The notes under the pieces: model-generated | What the model was told of the DNA's origin: nothing | The model's database searches: none | What the model saw: only the letters and a program-made list of their open reading frames with translations | Shown: positions 12,034 to 23,877 of the stretch, piece after piece | Layout of the letters: each line of letters begins with the position of its first letter | Position numbering within the stretch: the stretch's first letter is position 1 | Origin: Calliphora vicina | Taxonomy: Eukaryota; Arthropoda; Insecta; Diptera; Calliphoridae | Direction of reading: 5' to 3' | Length of the DNA: 64,000 nt | Assembly: GCF_958450345.1 (NCBI RefSeq) | Contig: NC_088780.1 | Span: 125,130,226 to 125,194,225 of the forward strand | Program-made: the position numbers and the translations under genes

Positions 12034-13385
12034 ATACCCACCATCAATAATGATGGTTTGTAATTCCGTTTGTAACACATCAAATTATTTTTCGCAGACC
12101 CTCAGTATTATATACATATTCTGGTTCCTCGTACGACTCAAATACGATATAGCTATGCCCGTCAGTCTTCCCATCCAACTGTTACGATATGGCCCAAACA
12201 AAATTAGCTAGCTTGCTGTTGATAAGGTTTGTTTGTTATTGAAAATAAGATTTCACCTAGCCCTCATACAAATGTTCCCCTGGAATACTGTTTGATCAGT
12301 CATAAATATGTTGCTTATGCGGCAATCCTGATAAAATTTTTCACAAATTAGTTCTAAGAAATTATACTGTAAAGTATGGCGAAAATCGGACAACATTCTA
12401 GTCCTAGTCCCCATACAAGGTCTCCCTCAGAAAACTATTTGAACATTCATAATTTTCTTATAATAATTCATATCGTGATGAAATTGCAAATTTCATATGA
12501 ACCCAGATCTCTCAACCAACTCTTGTGAGGATCGGTTACATATCAATAAACAATATATGGGGCATTTCATGTCAAGTGAACAAATTTTTTAAATCAATGT
12601 CTTCCGATTGGTATAAAATTTTCACCAAGGTTAGTTTTATTGGATAGTAACTTATAACCTGTTGTTCTTAGCAAAATGTGTCCCAAATAGCTTAAATAGC
12701 TCTTTCTTCATTCTTTCGAAAAAAATATTTAAAAAAAAATTAATATTTTTGTTCCGAAATCAAAAAATTTTTTGTTCTATTTTGGAAAAAAAAATCAAAA
12801 ATTGTATGTCTTGAGTTAAAAAATATTTATTTTGATAGATATCCCACTCGCATCCCACTAAGCGAAAATATCTAAGCTTTATTTTAAGAAAAAAAGGGCC
12901 CATTTTTAAAAAAAAAATCAAAAAAGTTTTTGATTTCGGAAAAAAAATATTAAAAATTTTTTATTTTTTTTTTTAAATATTTTTTTTCGAAAGATTGAAG
13001 AATGAGCTATCTAAGCTATTTGGCACACATTTTGCTAAGAACAATAGGTAATTGGATACATGGATAAGAAAAAACACCTGCTTGGCTAAAATGTCACAGT
13101 GACCCCTTCTGTCTGAGTACCTATCCAATAGAACAAACCTTGGTGCAAATTTCATCCCGATCGGAAGACATCGATTTCAAAAGTTGGTTCACTTGACATG
13201 AAATGCCACATACATATATATTTAGATTTATGTTAATATAAATGTCTAAATAAATCATTTAAAGTTTTAAGAAAGTATTAATCACTCTATTAAATAACTG
13301 ATTCAAGTCCCCATAGAAGGCAAAAACTACCTATAGATGGTGGATATACAAGAGTCGGCACAGCCGAATATAACAATCTTACTTG
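12034..13385 (-). repeat. Mini-me/DINE-1-like repeat, variant C, interrupted by a fold-back element
   Basis: Begins 'gttatacccaccatcaataatgatgg' (sub-terminal repeat), contains 'gatatagctatgcccgtcagtc', and ends 'ggtggatatacaagagtcggcacagccgaatata..cttacttg'. Same layout as 52450-53210. The fold-back insertion at 12561-13207 splits it. Confidence 0.65.
12561..13207. mobile_element. 647-bp fold-back (long hairpin) element
   Basis: Ends GGCATTTCATGTCAAGTGAA / its complement at 13187-13207. The two halves are inverted copies almost to the centre (12830-12880), e.g. 'cgattgg' near 12605 opposite 'ccgatcgg' near 13158, and 'gcaaaatgtgtcccaaatag' opposite 'ctatttggcacacattttgc'. A transcript would fold into a hairpin with roughly 300-bp arms. 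No coding frame. Target duplication not resolved. Confidence 0.78.
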
Positions 13386-13734
13386 TTATTTATTTTTTTA
13401 TTTTTTTTTTTGGTTTGGTTTGTTTTGTTTGTACGCGTGAAGAGACTTTTCCTTTTCATGCGTTTTTGTGCGGTGGTGGTGAATGTAAAATGACTTTGAC
13501 TTTTCGATTGAGTTTCTTTTATTATTTATTGTGATGGTGAAGTTTTGCGTATACTCATTTGCACACAAGTAATGAGGAGTGATTCAGTAAAAATTTATAC
13601 ACAGTTTTTTTTTAGCTATAACTCATTTCATAGATCAAGAAATTGTATACTAAAAGTGTTTCAAGTATTTGGTATATTTAAATATTTTTTAACAAAAGTA
13701 CTTGTGAAAATGTTCACCATAGATGAAAACTAGA
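13386..13734. other. T-rich unique sequence
   Basis: Long T runs and the short shadow frames they produce. No gene, RNA or repeat family recognised. Confidence 0.35.
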
Positions 13735-13736
13735 TA

Positions 13737-13979
13737 CACGCAGAGAAAAAATATAGTTGTGCATGTTCACTGTAACCATTTAAATAGTGTTAAAAGTTTT
13801 TTTAACTATATTTTAGTCACAGTAACTATTTACAGGATTGTGGTAACCATAATATTGTTAATTTACGATATACATGATTGTATCAACCATATATATGGTT
13901 ACAGTAAACATGTATATGTTTGTGATATAGTAAGTCCTTCATCATATATATGGTTGATACAATCATGTGAATCGTAAAG
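13737..13979. mobile_element. TA-flanked palindromic miniature element, internally deleted and right-truncated copy
   Basis: Left end CACGCAGAGAAAAAATATA preceded by TA (13735-13736). Left arm is complete to 'gtttgtgatatagtaagtcc'. The centre is missing, and the right arm ends at 'gaatcgtaaa' without its terminal repeat. Full copies: 16457-16943 and 52501-52971. Confidence 0.75.
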
Positions 13980-14001
13980 CCATAAACTATATACTAGTAA
14001 A

Positions 14002-14900
14002 TATGTCCCTTAGAATAAAATTTTTTGAAATGTTGAAACGGTACCCACTGAAAACTTTCGTAATGACCTAAAATACCACCAAAAATTTGTTTAGCTTGTT
14101 TTAAGAAGGGCAACCCGTGCCGACTTTCGATTTAGTTTTGAGGTGCATTTACAAGGGGGAAAAATGCATTTTTACAGTTTTACTTTTGCAATTTAATTTA
14201 AAAGAATCGAAATGTGTACGTAATTGTCGTTCTAATAAGTTATAAAAGACAAAAATTGGTTAAAAAATGTTAAAGTTATTAAAAAATCGCCAGGTCATTA
14301 ACCTGTCTCAGGACACTAGAACAAGAAATGAAGAAACAAAATTAACATATTTTGAGAAATATTAAAACAACAGTTTATTCTTACTTAAAATATATTCATA
14401 TTTACTTGTTTATGAGTTTTTATCTTCATAGGATACAGTTAACCTATTCGCAGGTATAACCAAAAAAAATATTTTTTAACGGCAGTTTCAAAACTCCAAT
14501 TTCAAATTTTTAAAAATTTTGTTAAACAAATTTCAGAATTTTTTGATCATCACATTGAGGTTTATTTACAACATAAAAGGGAATAAAAATGTGGAAAAAG
14601 TATGTCAATACCTCCTATAGGTCTTCCATACCTGCTATGTATATAAATTTTGCGTTTTTCGAGAAAAACTAATTTTTTTGTCATATTTCGGCGAATGAGC
14701 CGAATTTCCTTACTGTTATTAATTTTAAGTAAAATCTGTTCAGAATATTATAGTCCAGGTAATTTTAAATATAGTCTGAAAGTTTTCCTAAAATCGGAAA
14801 ACGTTAACCCTTAAATCGTGAAGGTCAAAGGTCAAATTTTTCAATATTTGGAATTTCTAATGGAAAGATAGCGAAAAATTATATATTTTTGGGCCGATTT
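14002..14900 (+). repeat. Unclassified ~0.9-kb repeat family D (copy 1)
   Basis: Starts at 'gtcccttagaat' and ends about 'gggccgattttgatgaaac'. Copies at 48380-49232, 55121-56000 and, inverted, 21755-22690 share long stretches such as 'cgtaatgacctaaaatacca' and 'gaatcgaaatgtgtacgtaa'. No open frame and no terminal repeat could be defined, so the class is unknown. Confidence 0.75.
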
Positions 14901-15243
14901 TGATGAAACCGATTTACCGATTTATATCTGGATTACTAAGTCATAAATATAGACAATATGGATATCTAATGATAGATATTTCAAGTCCATTGCAACGACT
15001 TGAAATATAGTAAGTTGGTCAAAATCGGGGAAAAAATGTTTTAACCCGATTTTTTTTTTCATCAAAAAAAATTATTGTTAAAAATTCAAAAAAAAAATAT
15101 TTGGCAAAAAAAAAATTTTAAACAAAATTAAAAATTAAATTAAAACTATTTCCAAAAAAAAAACTTTAAATTTTGTTTACCTAAAAATAAGTATAATTTG
15201 GTGAAGGATATATAAGATTCGACACAGCTCTCTTACTTGTTTT
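14901..15243 (-). repeat. Mini-me/DINE-1-like repeat, family B (fragment)
   Basis: Carries 'tatatctggattactaagtc', 'tctaatgatagatatttcaa', the A/T-rich body, and ends with a reduced head and 'ctctcttacttg'. It directly abuts family D copy 1. Confidence 0.6.
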
Positions 15244-15594
15244 TTGTTTTTCTTGAACAATAAAATTTAATTGTTTTTTTTCGCAAACAAATTTAAATTA
15301 TTCGAACAAGAGAAAAGTCGAATAATTTGAATCCCTACTAAATACTATTACAGGTTCCTTAAAAATTTCGTATTATTTTGAATGTCTTTATAGATTTTTA
15401 TTTATATTATATTTTCTAGTAAAATTTACATTTTTAAGTATAAAATTTTTAGGATCAATGAGATCAAAAATGATTAAATCTGACGAATAGTTCTAAAGTT
15501 ATTAACAGTTTGACTTTAGCTATTTTGCACGCCTCTATTAAAATATATTAACCAAATTAAAGCGAATTTCGAAATTCTGGAGAAAACAAAATAA

Positions 15595-15850
15595 TCATGT
15601 GATCAAATTCGTCCGTCTGGCTGGCTTGTGCGCAAAGTACAGGTCGCAATTTTGAAGATATTTCGATCAAATCTGGTACATATAATTTTTTCGGCCCATG
15701 ATCAAAAAAACTGCCTGAAATCGGTCCATTATTTCACCTAGCCCCCATGCAAATGTACTCCTGAAATTGGACTTTATCGGTCATAAATGTTTATGCTCAT
15801 TTACTTGGTGTAGGGCTTGACAGACCATACTTTCTTACTTGTTTTTTTAT
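15595..15850 (-). repeat. Mini-me/DINE-1-like repeat, family A (fragment)
   Basis: 'gtccgtctggctggcttgtg', 'ggtcgcaattttgaagatat', 'cctagcccccatgcaaatg' and the end 'cttgacagaccatactttcttacttg' follow the order of full copies such as 59779-60553. Confidence 0.7.
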
Positions 15851-16375
15851 TAAAATTTTTCATTTTGTCCCTGTTATCATATCACTTATTGAACTGACAT
15901 TTAAATATAATATTTTAAACAAAAAAATCCACATTTCAACTAAAATTTGAATCGCAATTTAAAAAAGAAATTGCTGCAACGTAGTTAGTGTACTTTAAGC
16001 TAATAAAATAAATTAATTCAACACTGTATTTACTGCAGTAATGGCGCTTCACTTACATACAAATTTAAAGGAAAATCATACACTAACACACAAGAAGTGT
16101 CACTATAATATGTGAATACATACAGAAATACATGAAATCATACATCAAATTAAAGTAAAGACCCTTATTTTCATTTCGTTAAGAACGAACGAAAGCAGGC
16201 AATAGCAGAAGCAGACAACAAAACTCTTCTCTTTATATTGCCTTCACCAGTAAATTGCAAACAAATCTTCTTATCTGGCCAGGACACTCAATTTATACAA
16301 CGACATACCTACAAGTATATGTAAGTATGTCGTTGTATAAATTGATATACTAAGGGAACTATTGAAATGACACAT
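15851..16375. other. Unique AT-rich sequence with small inverted repeat
   Basis: Near 16290-16342 an inverted pair (caatttatacaacgacatac / gtatgtcgttgtataaattg) forms a compact hairpin of about 20 bp arms. No gene recognised. Confidence 0.4.
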
Positions 16376-17525
16376 ATCCCAGCAGTTCTGAGCGTCTGTC
16401 CTGAACTAGTGATTTTAATTATCATTTAGGGCAACCACTAGTTACATAAATTGCTACACGCAGAGAAAAAATATAGTTGGGCATGGTTACCGGAACCATT
16501 TCAATAATGTTACAAGTTTTTTAACTATATTATAGTCACAGTAACCATTTACATGATTGTGGTAACCATAATATTGTTAATTTACGATATACATGATTGT
16601 ATCAACCATATATATGGTTACAGTAAACAAATATATGTTTGTGACAACCATTCATATGATGAGGGACTTATCATATTATGTTGCTCTCGGCTTAAGGCTT
16701 ATCATAATCTGAGAACAGCATATTATGATAAAATTATTCATCATAAATATGGTTGCCACAAACATATATTTGTTTACTGTAACCATATATATGGTTGACA
16801 CAATCATCTGAATCATAAATTAACCATATTATGGTTACCACAATCATGTAAATAGTTACTGTGACAATAATATTGTTAAAAATCTTGTAACACTATTTAA
16901 ATGGTTACAGTAACCATGTCCAATTATATTTTTTCTCTGCGTGTATGTGACTAGTTATTTTAACAAGTGTGTGTCCTTGATCCTACATAAATTACAATGA
17001 GACTGTGTAATAGCTGGACCAGTTATATAGAGTCATTTACCTTACTAGCTACCTAACTAGTTAGTTTAACATGTACGGGTGTTAAGCTGAAACTAATTGA
17101 CATCAAATAGTTAGTCCAATAACCGATAGCTTTTAAACCAACCTTCCTTCAAATACACCCCAAGAGCAGTACAAAATAAACGACTAAAGTGACAAAACTC
17201 TAGATTACTTACAGACACCAAAGTGACAATTGACTTCACGCTAAATTATATGAGATGTAATTATATTTAAGCATAAAGAAAATGAACAGTAAGTTTATTA
17301 TATCAACACAATTTGTAACCAGTTCGCACGTATCAGTCACAAAACAATGAAGTAAAAAATAAAAATTTAAAGTGACTACATTCTTGATTACTTAAAGACA
17401 CTTAAGTGACCATTGACTTCAAGCTAGATTACCAGGCATGTATGCAGTAACAAATTGTAATCAGACATTAATGACGATTATTGTGTCTCAGGGATACATT
17501 GACTAACTTGTAAAACTACTGGGAT
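16376..17525. repeat. Region rich in 'ACTAGTT' words with internal direct repeats, bounded by CCCAG motifs
   Basis: Starts 'atcccagcagttc' and ends 'actactgggatat'. Two direct copies of a ~60-bp unit (around 17190-17250 and 17368-17430, 'gacaattgacttcacgctaa' against 'gaccattgacttcaagctag'). Related words occur at 23458-23600. A TA-flanked palindromic element is inserted at 16457-16943. Whether the whole is one element is uncertain. Confidence 0.35.
16457..16943. mobile_element. 487-bp TA-flanked palindromic miniature element (full copy)
   Basis: CACGCAGAGAAAAAATATA at the left, its complement (TTTTTTCTCTGCGTG) at the right, TA on both sides (16455-16456, 16944-16945). The arms pair along nearly the whole length through repeated GGTTACAGTAACC-like words, with a short asymmetric centre near 16675-16725. 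No coding capacity; the frame at 16553-16798 is a translation of one arm. Confidence 0.9.
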
Positions 17526-18089
17526 ATTTACTTATATACAAACAAGCATATAAAATAATGATTATAAAGAAAATTACGGAAAAATACTGAGACTTTGGCA
17601 GAAACAAACATCAAACAAACGAACAAACAAACAAAAAGGCTGACATACAATTTGATTAAACAAGTTTTAAGTTGGAGCCCGGAAAAAAATAATCATCATC
17701 ATCATCGTCATAGCGTTTCTAGTTGTTAAAAGACGTGACTGGTTTTTTATTTTTCTTTTCTATTGCTTTTTCATATTGCTGCAGTCTTTAACATGTAGAA
17801 GTTATAATGAAATATGCCATAAAAAAACCGTGGCAAGAAACTCAATTCAATCCTTGTGATGGTTGTGGTTGGGACATGTGTTGAACACCAGCATAAATAC
17901 ATTTTGGTCAAAACGCAATAAGAATTTTTCTATGTGTGTACAGTGTCGGTCAAAACACATATTGCTTCTAGACCATTGCTATAAGGATGACAAATTTACT
18001 GTTATTTTAAAACAAAAAATATATGAAGCGAAAAAGAATATTATAGTCCTGTATAATTTCTGAAAAGCAGCTTTGGTACAACTTATACA
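17526..18089. other. Unique sequence with a (CAT)n run
   Basis: A trinucleotide run near 17690-17712 and no recognisable gene. The frame at 17863-18063 has no identifiable domain. Confidence 0.35.
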
Positions 18090-18320
18090 TGAAGCATTTA
18101 AGTACAACTTATACATGAATTTGGCACTGAACTTTGATTCGTTTTAATATGGACTCCGATGGAATGAGGACAACGAGTTCGACGACCTGTCAATAACAGA
18201 CTGAATTTCAAATACGGTACTGGAACAGTTAATAATGGCAGCGGACATGTTATGGTGTGTAGTTGCTTAGGACCTTTACAGTTCTGAAAAATTGCGGTTA
18301 TACAACAAATATACAAAAAT
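18090..18320 (+). pseudogene. Tc1-type transposase fossil, central fragment
   Basis: In two frames the fragment reads like the middle of a Tc1 transposase: a 'SDG..' segment and then 'LNFKYGTGTV.NGSGHVMV' followed by 'C.CLGPL', matching the usual 'GTVKHGGGNVMVWGCFS' block. The first catalytic D and the DPKH and PDLNPIEN blocks are not found. Distinct from the element at 9554. Confidence 0.5.
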
Positions 18321-19672
18321 ATTAGTGTATGTTACATAATCCAATATGTTTTGTCATATGATTTTTTATTTTAAATTAATCTTTGTTAAAATCTTCGTTC
18401 GGAAATCATTACTTTCTTTGGAATTGGAAAAAAACTTATAATTGTGCAATTTGTTTTGGCATTTACATTTACATTTCTTTTTCTGTTCAATGTTATTCCC
18501 AAGAACGTGGTGACTGCAAATACAAAAAGGCCAAACACGAGTTGACATTATTTAGATGCTCTAAACTAAATAGACTTGTTTTAGTAACCACTGGTAGCAG
18601 GGACTGTCATAACCACAGGAGTGCTACCAGTTGTTAGAACACCATTTCCAAGATGTCATATAAATTCAATGAGTTATATTAAAAATATATATTTTAAAGT
18701 TCTCTGGCTTTTGTTAGGATTTCACATTAACTTTTAACACTAAAAATTTTATATTAGCCACGATTAACAAAAGAATTTTGTATGGAATTTCTTCTCCACT
18801 TCACCTGACTTTAAAAAACATTTTGAAACTAAAAATTTAAACATAAAAAAAGAAAAACAGTTTTTTATACAGTTTTTCGCTCTATTTGTCACTGGATATG
18901 ATGTAGTTTTAGTTGTGGAAGTCTTATTATAAACTATAGTAGAAAAAAGACTACTGCATTCAACTTTATAACCTACAAACATCATTATGAAGAGAAAATT
19001 GAAGAAAAAAACTAATCATAAAACTTAACTTAATGACATTACAATTTTCTTTTAAATTAAATAAATTTCAAAAAGAGCAACATAAAATTAAACATAATGA
19101 TGCAGTATTAATAAATTGCAAAAGGTATTAACAACAAAAAAAGGTGATACTTTTTATAAATTACATACTTTGCCTTAAGTAAAAGGAAACATCTTATTTA
19201 TTAACTGCTACAATAGAACGTCATATAGTGGGGAAATTGTCAAACATAATTTTATAAATAAATACATATCTCCTAAAGCAGTATGTTAGCTTTCTGAATG
19301 CTAAAGTTGTAACTAAACGCTTTGAATGCAGTAAAATTGTGTTTTTGAGGTAGCAACATTCAGAAATATGTACCAATTTTGATGACTTTGTTGAGATTAT
19401 TTTAAAAGATTTAAATATAAAGAATTGTCCCAATTTTCAATATGCCGCCATTTGTGCAGTAAAATGTTGACAACTAAAACAAAATAAAACCGTTTAACAT
19501 CTGCCAGTTTAGGATGTGTAGTAATGGAGCATTAAACTAGATACAACGTAAGGCACAGTGAAATTGATTGTAAATAAATATGAATATTTTAAACTCCTGC
19601 TCCCATTATAAGATGATGTATAAAAAAATTCTGTTTTTTTTTTTTGTAACTTCACTATTTCCAATTCCATTG
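18321..19672. other. Unique AT-rich sequence with one stem-loop
   Basis: A stem-loop lies at 18590-18631 (ACTGGTAGCA pairs with TGCTACCAGT around a 22-base loop). Otherwise no recognisable gene; frames at 18383-18637 and 18764-18985 show no domain. Confidence 0.4.
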
Positions 19673-20316
19673 CACAGTGGGGAGAATCGAAGTTTGTTTG
19701 GAAATAAATCTGGCATTTCTAAACGGCTGGTCTGATCGGAATGAAATTTGACGTGGGCGTAGCCAAGGAGTATTCGAGTTTAAGTTATTAAAATATGCCC
19801 TAGAATTGCTTCAGGGGCGGCGCTATTGGAGCTCAAAGTAGGGTGCCTCAATGCCTTCCCTACAATTTTTAAACATGTGTCATTTTTTTATTTTTATATT
19901 TTTGGAAAGCGCTCGGCTATATTTTGAAAAATCATGCTGGTGTGTGCCATTTATATCTTATAATTTCCTAGTTATAGGCATTTTCAAATTTAAATTTTCA
20001 AATCCTATCATACCTTGGTACTCCTTTTTAAAAATATAGGGCATACTTTTGGACCGAATGTAGTCGAATTTTCTTTGTTAGTTAGACAACTAAATTACCA
20101 ATAACATACAGACGATTTCAGAGCAATATCAATTATGGACTCAAAAAAAAAACGATTTTCAATTTAAATATTCAAGAAATAGTTGATTTTTGCTGTTTTT
20201 GGGCTAAAGGTGACTTAACTATTTTTTTTTATTAAAAAAAACTTTCTTTAAGAACATATAACAAATTTATGTTTTTCTGTAAGATATCTTTAGGGAGAAC
20301 ATTTTAATATAAAAAC

Positions 20317-20440
20317 AAGTAAGAAAGTGTAGCCGGTCAAGACCGACCATATGATACCCTACACCAATCTAAATATGGACCAATCGCCATAAAATTAGGT
20401 GGCATGACTATTTTGTGTTGAATTTTGTTTGAATATTAAC
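20317..20440 (+). repeat. Mini-me/DINE-1-like family A, head fragment
   Basis: 'acaagtaagaaagtg' followed by the hairpin 'gccggtcaagaccgacc' and 'ataccctacacc'. The core and the far end are missing. Confidence 0.6.
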
Positions 20441-20637
20441 TTTTTTAAGAAACCTACCCTCATTAAAACGATTTTCGGAAACCTTGACCCTATGTGCAAG
20501 TTTTTTTACACTTTGTTATTAACAATGACATATTACATATTTATTAAGTTTCTAAAACTAAAATTTGTATCAAAATTTTAATAGTATTGCAAATATTAGG
20601 ACCAATTTCATCCATATTTATTCCGAACTAATTTTTT

Positions 20638-21367
20638 TACCTTACACCACCATAGTGGGGAGGGTATAATGCGCTTGTGCAGATGTTTGTAACGCCCACC
20701 TTAAAGTATACCGATCGACCTAAAATTACTTTCTGAGTCGATTAAACGATGTCCGCCCGTCCGTCCGTCTGGTCGGCTGGCTGGCTGTCCATGTAAACCT
20801 TGTGTGCAGAGTACAGGTCTCAATTTTGAAGATATTTCGATGAAATTTGGTACATATTATTTTTTCGGCTTAAGGACCAAGCATATTGAAACTGGCTGAA
20901 ATCGATCCATTATTTCACATAGCCCCCATACAAATGTCCTACCGAAATTGGACTTTATCAGTCATAAATGTTTAATTTATATATGTATCTCCACAAATTC
21001 CACTCCAAGTAAGATTTTTATACACAAAATTCATGTCACCAAATTTTTTTACGATCGGTCCATAATTAGTCATAGCTCCCATATAGACCCGCTTCCGAAA
21101 TTCAATTTAACGTGCAGAAATCGCTTGAAAATGTTGGTATACTCACAAAATTCAACATAGTTAACTCTAATATAGACATAAATCACACAACCTAATTTCA
21201 TGGTGATCGGTCCAAAATTGGTCATAGCCCCCATATAAGGCCCACTTCCGAAAATCACTCACGAATATAAATTATTGAAATTTTAAAAGAAAAATGTTTT
21301 TGCTCTTTTACTTAGTGTAGAGTGTTATATGGTCGGGCTTGACCGATCATAAATTCTTACTTGTTTT
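20638..21367 (-). repeat. Mini-me/DINE-1-like repeat, family A (near full copy)
   Basis: Reads 'ccttacaccaccatagtggg', then (GTCY)n with (GGCT)n at about 20750-20790, the core, a hairpin head (ggtcgggcttgaccgatc) and 'ttcttacttg'. The paralogous interior at 25830-25900 lacks it, and the junctions lie in a T run with no target duplication, as expected for rolling-circle insertion between T and T. Confidence 0.75.
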
Positions 21368-21754
21368 GTTTAGATAAGTTAATTCTTGGTCTTACACAAA
21401 AATGTCAAGTCAATATCCCAATTTGTTTCAAAAATATGCCACTTTTAAAACTCAGTCCTTCAAAAAAAATTTCACTTTCCATATAAAAATCTTTGCAATC
21501 GGATGGGAAACAAAAAAAATGGCATGTGTTTAAAAATTTTATATGTCGAATGTACCCTACTTTTAGCTCCCATAGAACCGTTCGTGGAGCAACTAAAGGG
21601 CATATTTCCAAAACTCCTTGGCTATGCCCACGTCAAATTTTATTCCGATCGGACCAGCCGTTTAGAAAGTTTGCTCCCTTTAAAAAACAAATTTTTAACA
21701 GCACTATTGAAATTGACAAAGTTTTTTTCTGATTTTAAAAGTTTAGTGTCATTT

Positions 21755-22690
21755 TAACCCCAAGTTAATTTCCATTTCTGAGCTGTTATTACAAATACTA
21801 GACTTTATGTTATATTTTTCATAAGATTCATCCAAATCGACCCAAAAATATATAACATTTCGGTATCTTTAAATTAGAAATTCCAAATATTGAAAAATTT
21901 GACTTTTGACCTGAACGATTTAAGGTTTAGCGTTTTCCAATTTTAGTAAAACTTTCAGAGTATATTTAGAATTATATGGACTAAAATATTCTGAATAGGT
22001 TCTGCTTAAAATTAATAACAATAAGAAAATTTAGCTAATTCCCCAAAATATGGCCAAATACTTAATTAGTTTTTCTCGAAAATTGCAAATTTTAAATCGT
22101 AATTTTTCCATATTTTTATTCCCTATTATATTCTCAATAAAACCCAATATGATGATCAAAAACTTCTGAAATTTGTTTAACAAACCTTTTAAAAATTTGA
22201 AAATGGACTGACGTTAAAAAAATAATTTTTTTTGGTCATACCTGCGATTAGGTTAGCGGTATCCTAGAAGCCAAAAACTCATTTTCAAGTAAATATGGGT
22301 ATATTTTAAGTAAATATATATTTCTCAAAATATGATAATTTTGTTCCTACATTTCTTATTCTAGTGGCCTGAGACACGTTAATGACCTGGGGAATTTTTA
22401 ATAACATTAACATTTTTTGACCAATTTCTGTTTTTTATGTCTCATTAGAACGAAAATTTCGATAAAATTTCTTTTAAATGTCTTTTAAATTAAATTACAA
22501 AAGTAAGTTTTTAATGGCAAAATTTTTGCAAAAACTGAAAAAATTGCATTTGTTGCCCTTGCATCTCAAAACTTTAGACTGCTTGTACGGCAAGTCTTAA
22601 CCCCAACCGATTTACGTAAATTCTTTTCAGTATGATTTTTTTACCAATGTTCACCAAACTGGGGGATGAGGGCCCCCTAGTGTGTATATT
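21755..22690 (-). repeat. Unclassified repeat family D (copy 4, inverted)
   Basis: Complement of copies at 14002, 48380 and 55121: 'ttgacttttgacctgaacga', 'gtggcctgagacacgttaat' and 'agaacgaaaatttcg' correspond to blocks in the others. It extends past copies 1 and 2 to include a 'cattttaaccccaagttaatt' end that is also found after copy 3. Confidence 0.7.
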
Positions 22691-23805
22691 ACCAAAGATA
22701 TTTGCAAAAACTAAAATAAAGTCAATGTAAAAAATCCAAATTTCAAAATTTAAACTAAATCAATGGCTGAAAAACTGTTATAATCGAAAAACAAATTCAT
22801 GTACAATGTGCCACTGATTGATGCTGGAGGCATCATTAAATCATTCAACTTTGAAACAATGTAAAACTTTTCAATATCTAAAAATAGCTCTAACGGTGTA
22901 ACTATTATATCTCTAGTCTTAGTTAGAAATCACGTAACTAATAATTTTGTCCATGATGAAATGATGCCAAACATCTGCATGATGGATGAATCATTAACTT
23001 ATCGTAGAAAAAATATATGTATAATTACGAGCTGTCACCCTATGAACATCAATGTATAAAAGTTATTTCAATAACATGAAATCTTTGAGTTAAATAAACT
23101 TCAAGGGAAGATGATTATGTTAAGGGATAAAAATAACATTGTGAAAGCTGAAACTTTCAATTCAAGTAATGTAACACAAAGTTCTTAATAAAAACATAGC
23201 TAATCATTACTTATTTATTGACAATAAGCCCAGTCTGGAAATTCAAAAATAAATAAAGTAAATTGTCTGCAAAATCAAAACTGGGTAAGGGAATTAATAA
23301 AAATAAGACAAATCGGTGAGGGAAAATACCAAAAAAAACATGCCTGTAGCAAGGAGTGTGAGTGAGGCTGTCTGTCTATCTGACAACCATTACTACACAT
23401 GACAATTTAGACAACTAGAAACAACATTATTACATTAACAGGAGGATTGAGTAAATACCCAGCAGTTTAAAAAGTGCCAATTGGAAACCTTTCACTAGCT
23501 ATATTACTACTTGTACAACTAACTAGTTCGATGTATGTAGCTGCTAAAGTGGTAGTTAAATGATTATCATTTGCACTACATTTCGCCAGCGTATTCACTA
23601 ACAAACAATAGTCAGATATTTGTCTTTAGTTTTTGAAAATAAATTCAAGAAAAATAAAATCCTCTAAAATATACCACTTCGATGGCCACATGTAATGCTG
23701 AATGTGACCGTTTGTGTTTTCCTACTCACTGATGATGTAGAAAATGCAAAAATTGAGAGTAGACTCACATGTAATTCAAATAACAATTAGAGAGCAGTAC
23801 AAATA
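22691..23805. other. Unique sequence; part resembles the CCCAGCAGTT/ACTAGTT repeat
   Basis: Around 23458-23600 ('acccagcagttt', 'caactaactagttcgatg') resembles 16376-17525. No gene seen. Confidence 0.35.
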
Positions 23806-23877
23806 AGAGCTCTGTGGTTTAGTGGTTAGAGCATTTGACTAGAAAACGAGAGGTTATGTGTTCAACCCCGCTCTCAG
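23806..23877 (+). other. tRNA-like sequence, probably a tRNA-derived SINE head
   Basis: An A-box (TGGTTTAGTGG, 23815-23825) and a B-box-like GTTCAACCCC (23860-23869) are spaced as in a tRNA, and the D-arm and a CTAGAAA anticodon-type loop can be drawn. The T-stem and acceptor stem do not pair, so it is not a working tRNA. An inverted decamer (AGTACAAATA / TATTTGTACT) brackets the segment at about 23797 and 23925. RNA polymerase III promoter function is inference. Confidence 0.45.

Larger units (their letters stand above)
19673..21740. repeat. CACAGTGG-type inverted-repeat element, diverged copy with nested insertions
   Basis: Starts CACAGTGGGGAGAATCGAAG. The left arm (19700-19870, 'aaacggctggtctgatcgga') has an inverted partner at 21545-21670 ('gatcggaccagccgttta'), but the last ~60 bases of the right arm have diverged. 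The interior is shared, inverted, with 25450-27000. Mini-me-like insertions occupy 20317-20440 and 20638-21367. Same general class as the complete element at 29838-31048 by its end and by the 'ggaaataaatc..tttctaaac' words. Confidence 0.55.

Noticed and set aside
16553..16798. 81-codon frame
   Set aside because: Translation of one arm and the centre of a palindromic element.
23806..23877. Functional tRNA gene
   Set aside because: T-stem and acceptor stem do not pair; only box motifs and parts of two arms are present.
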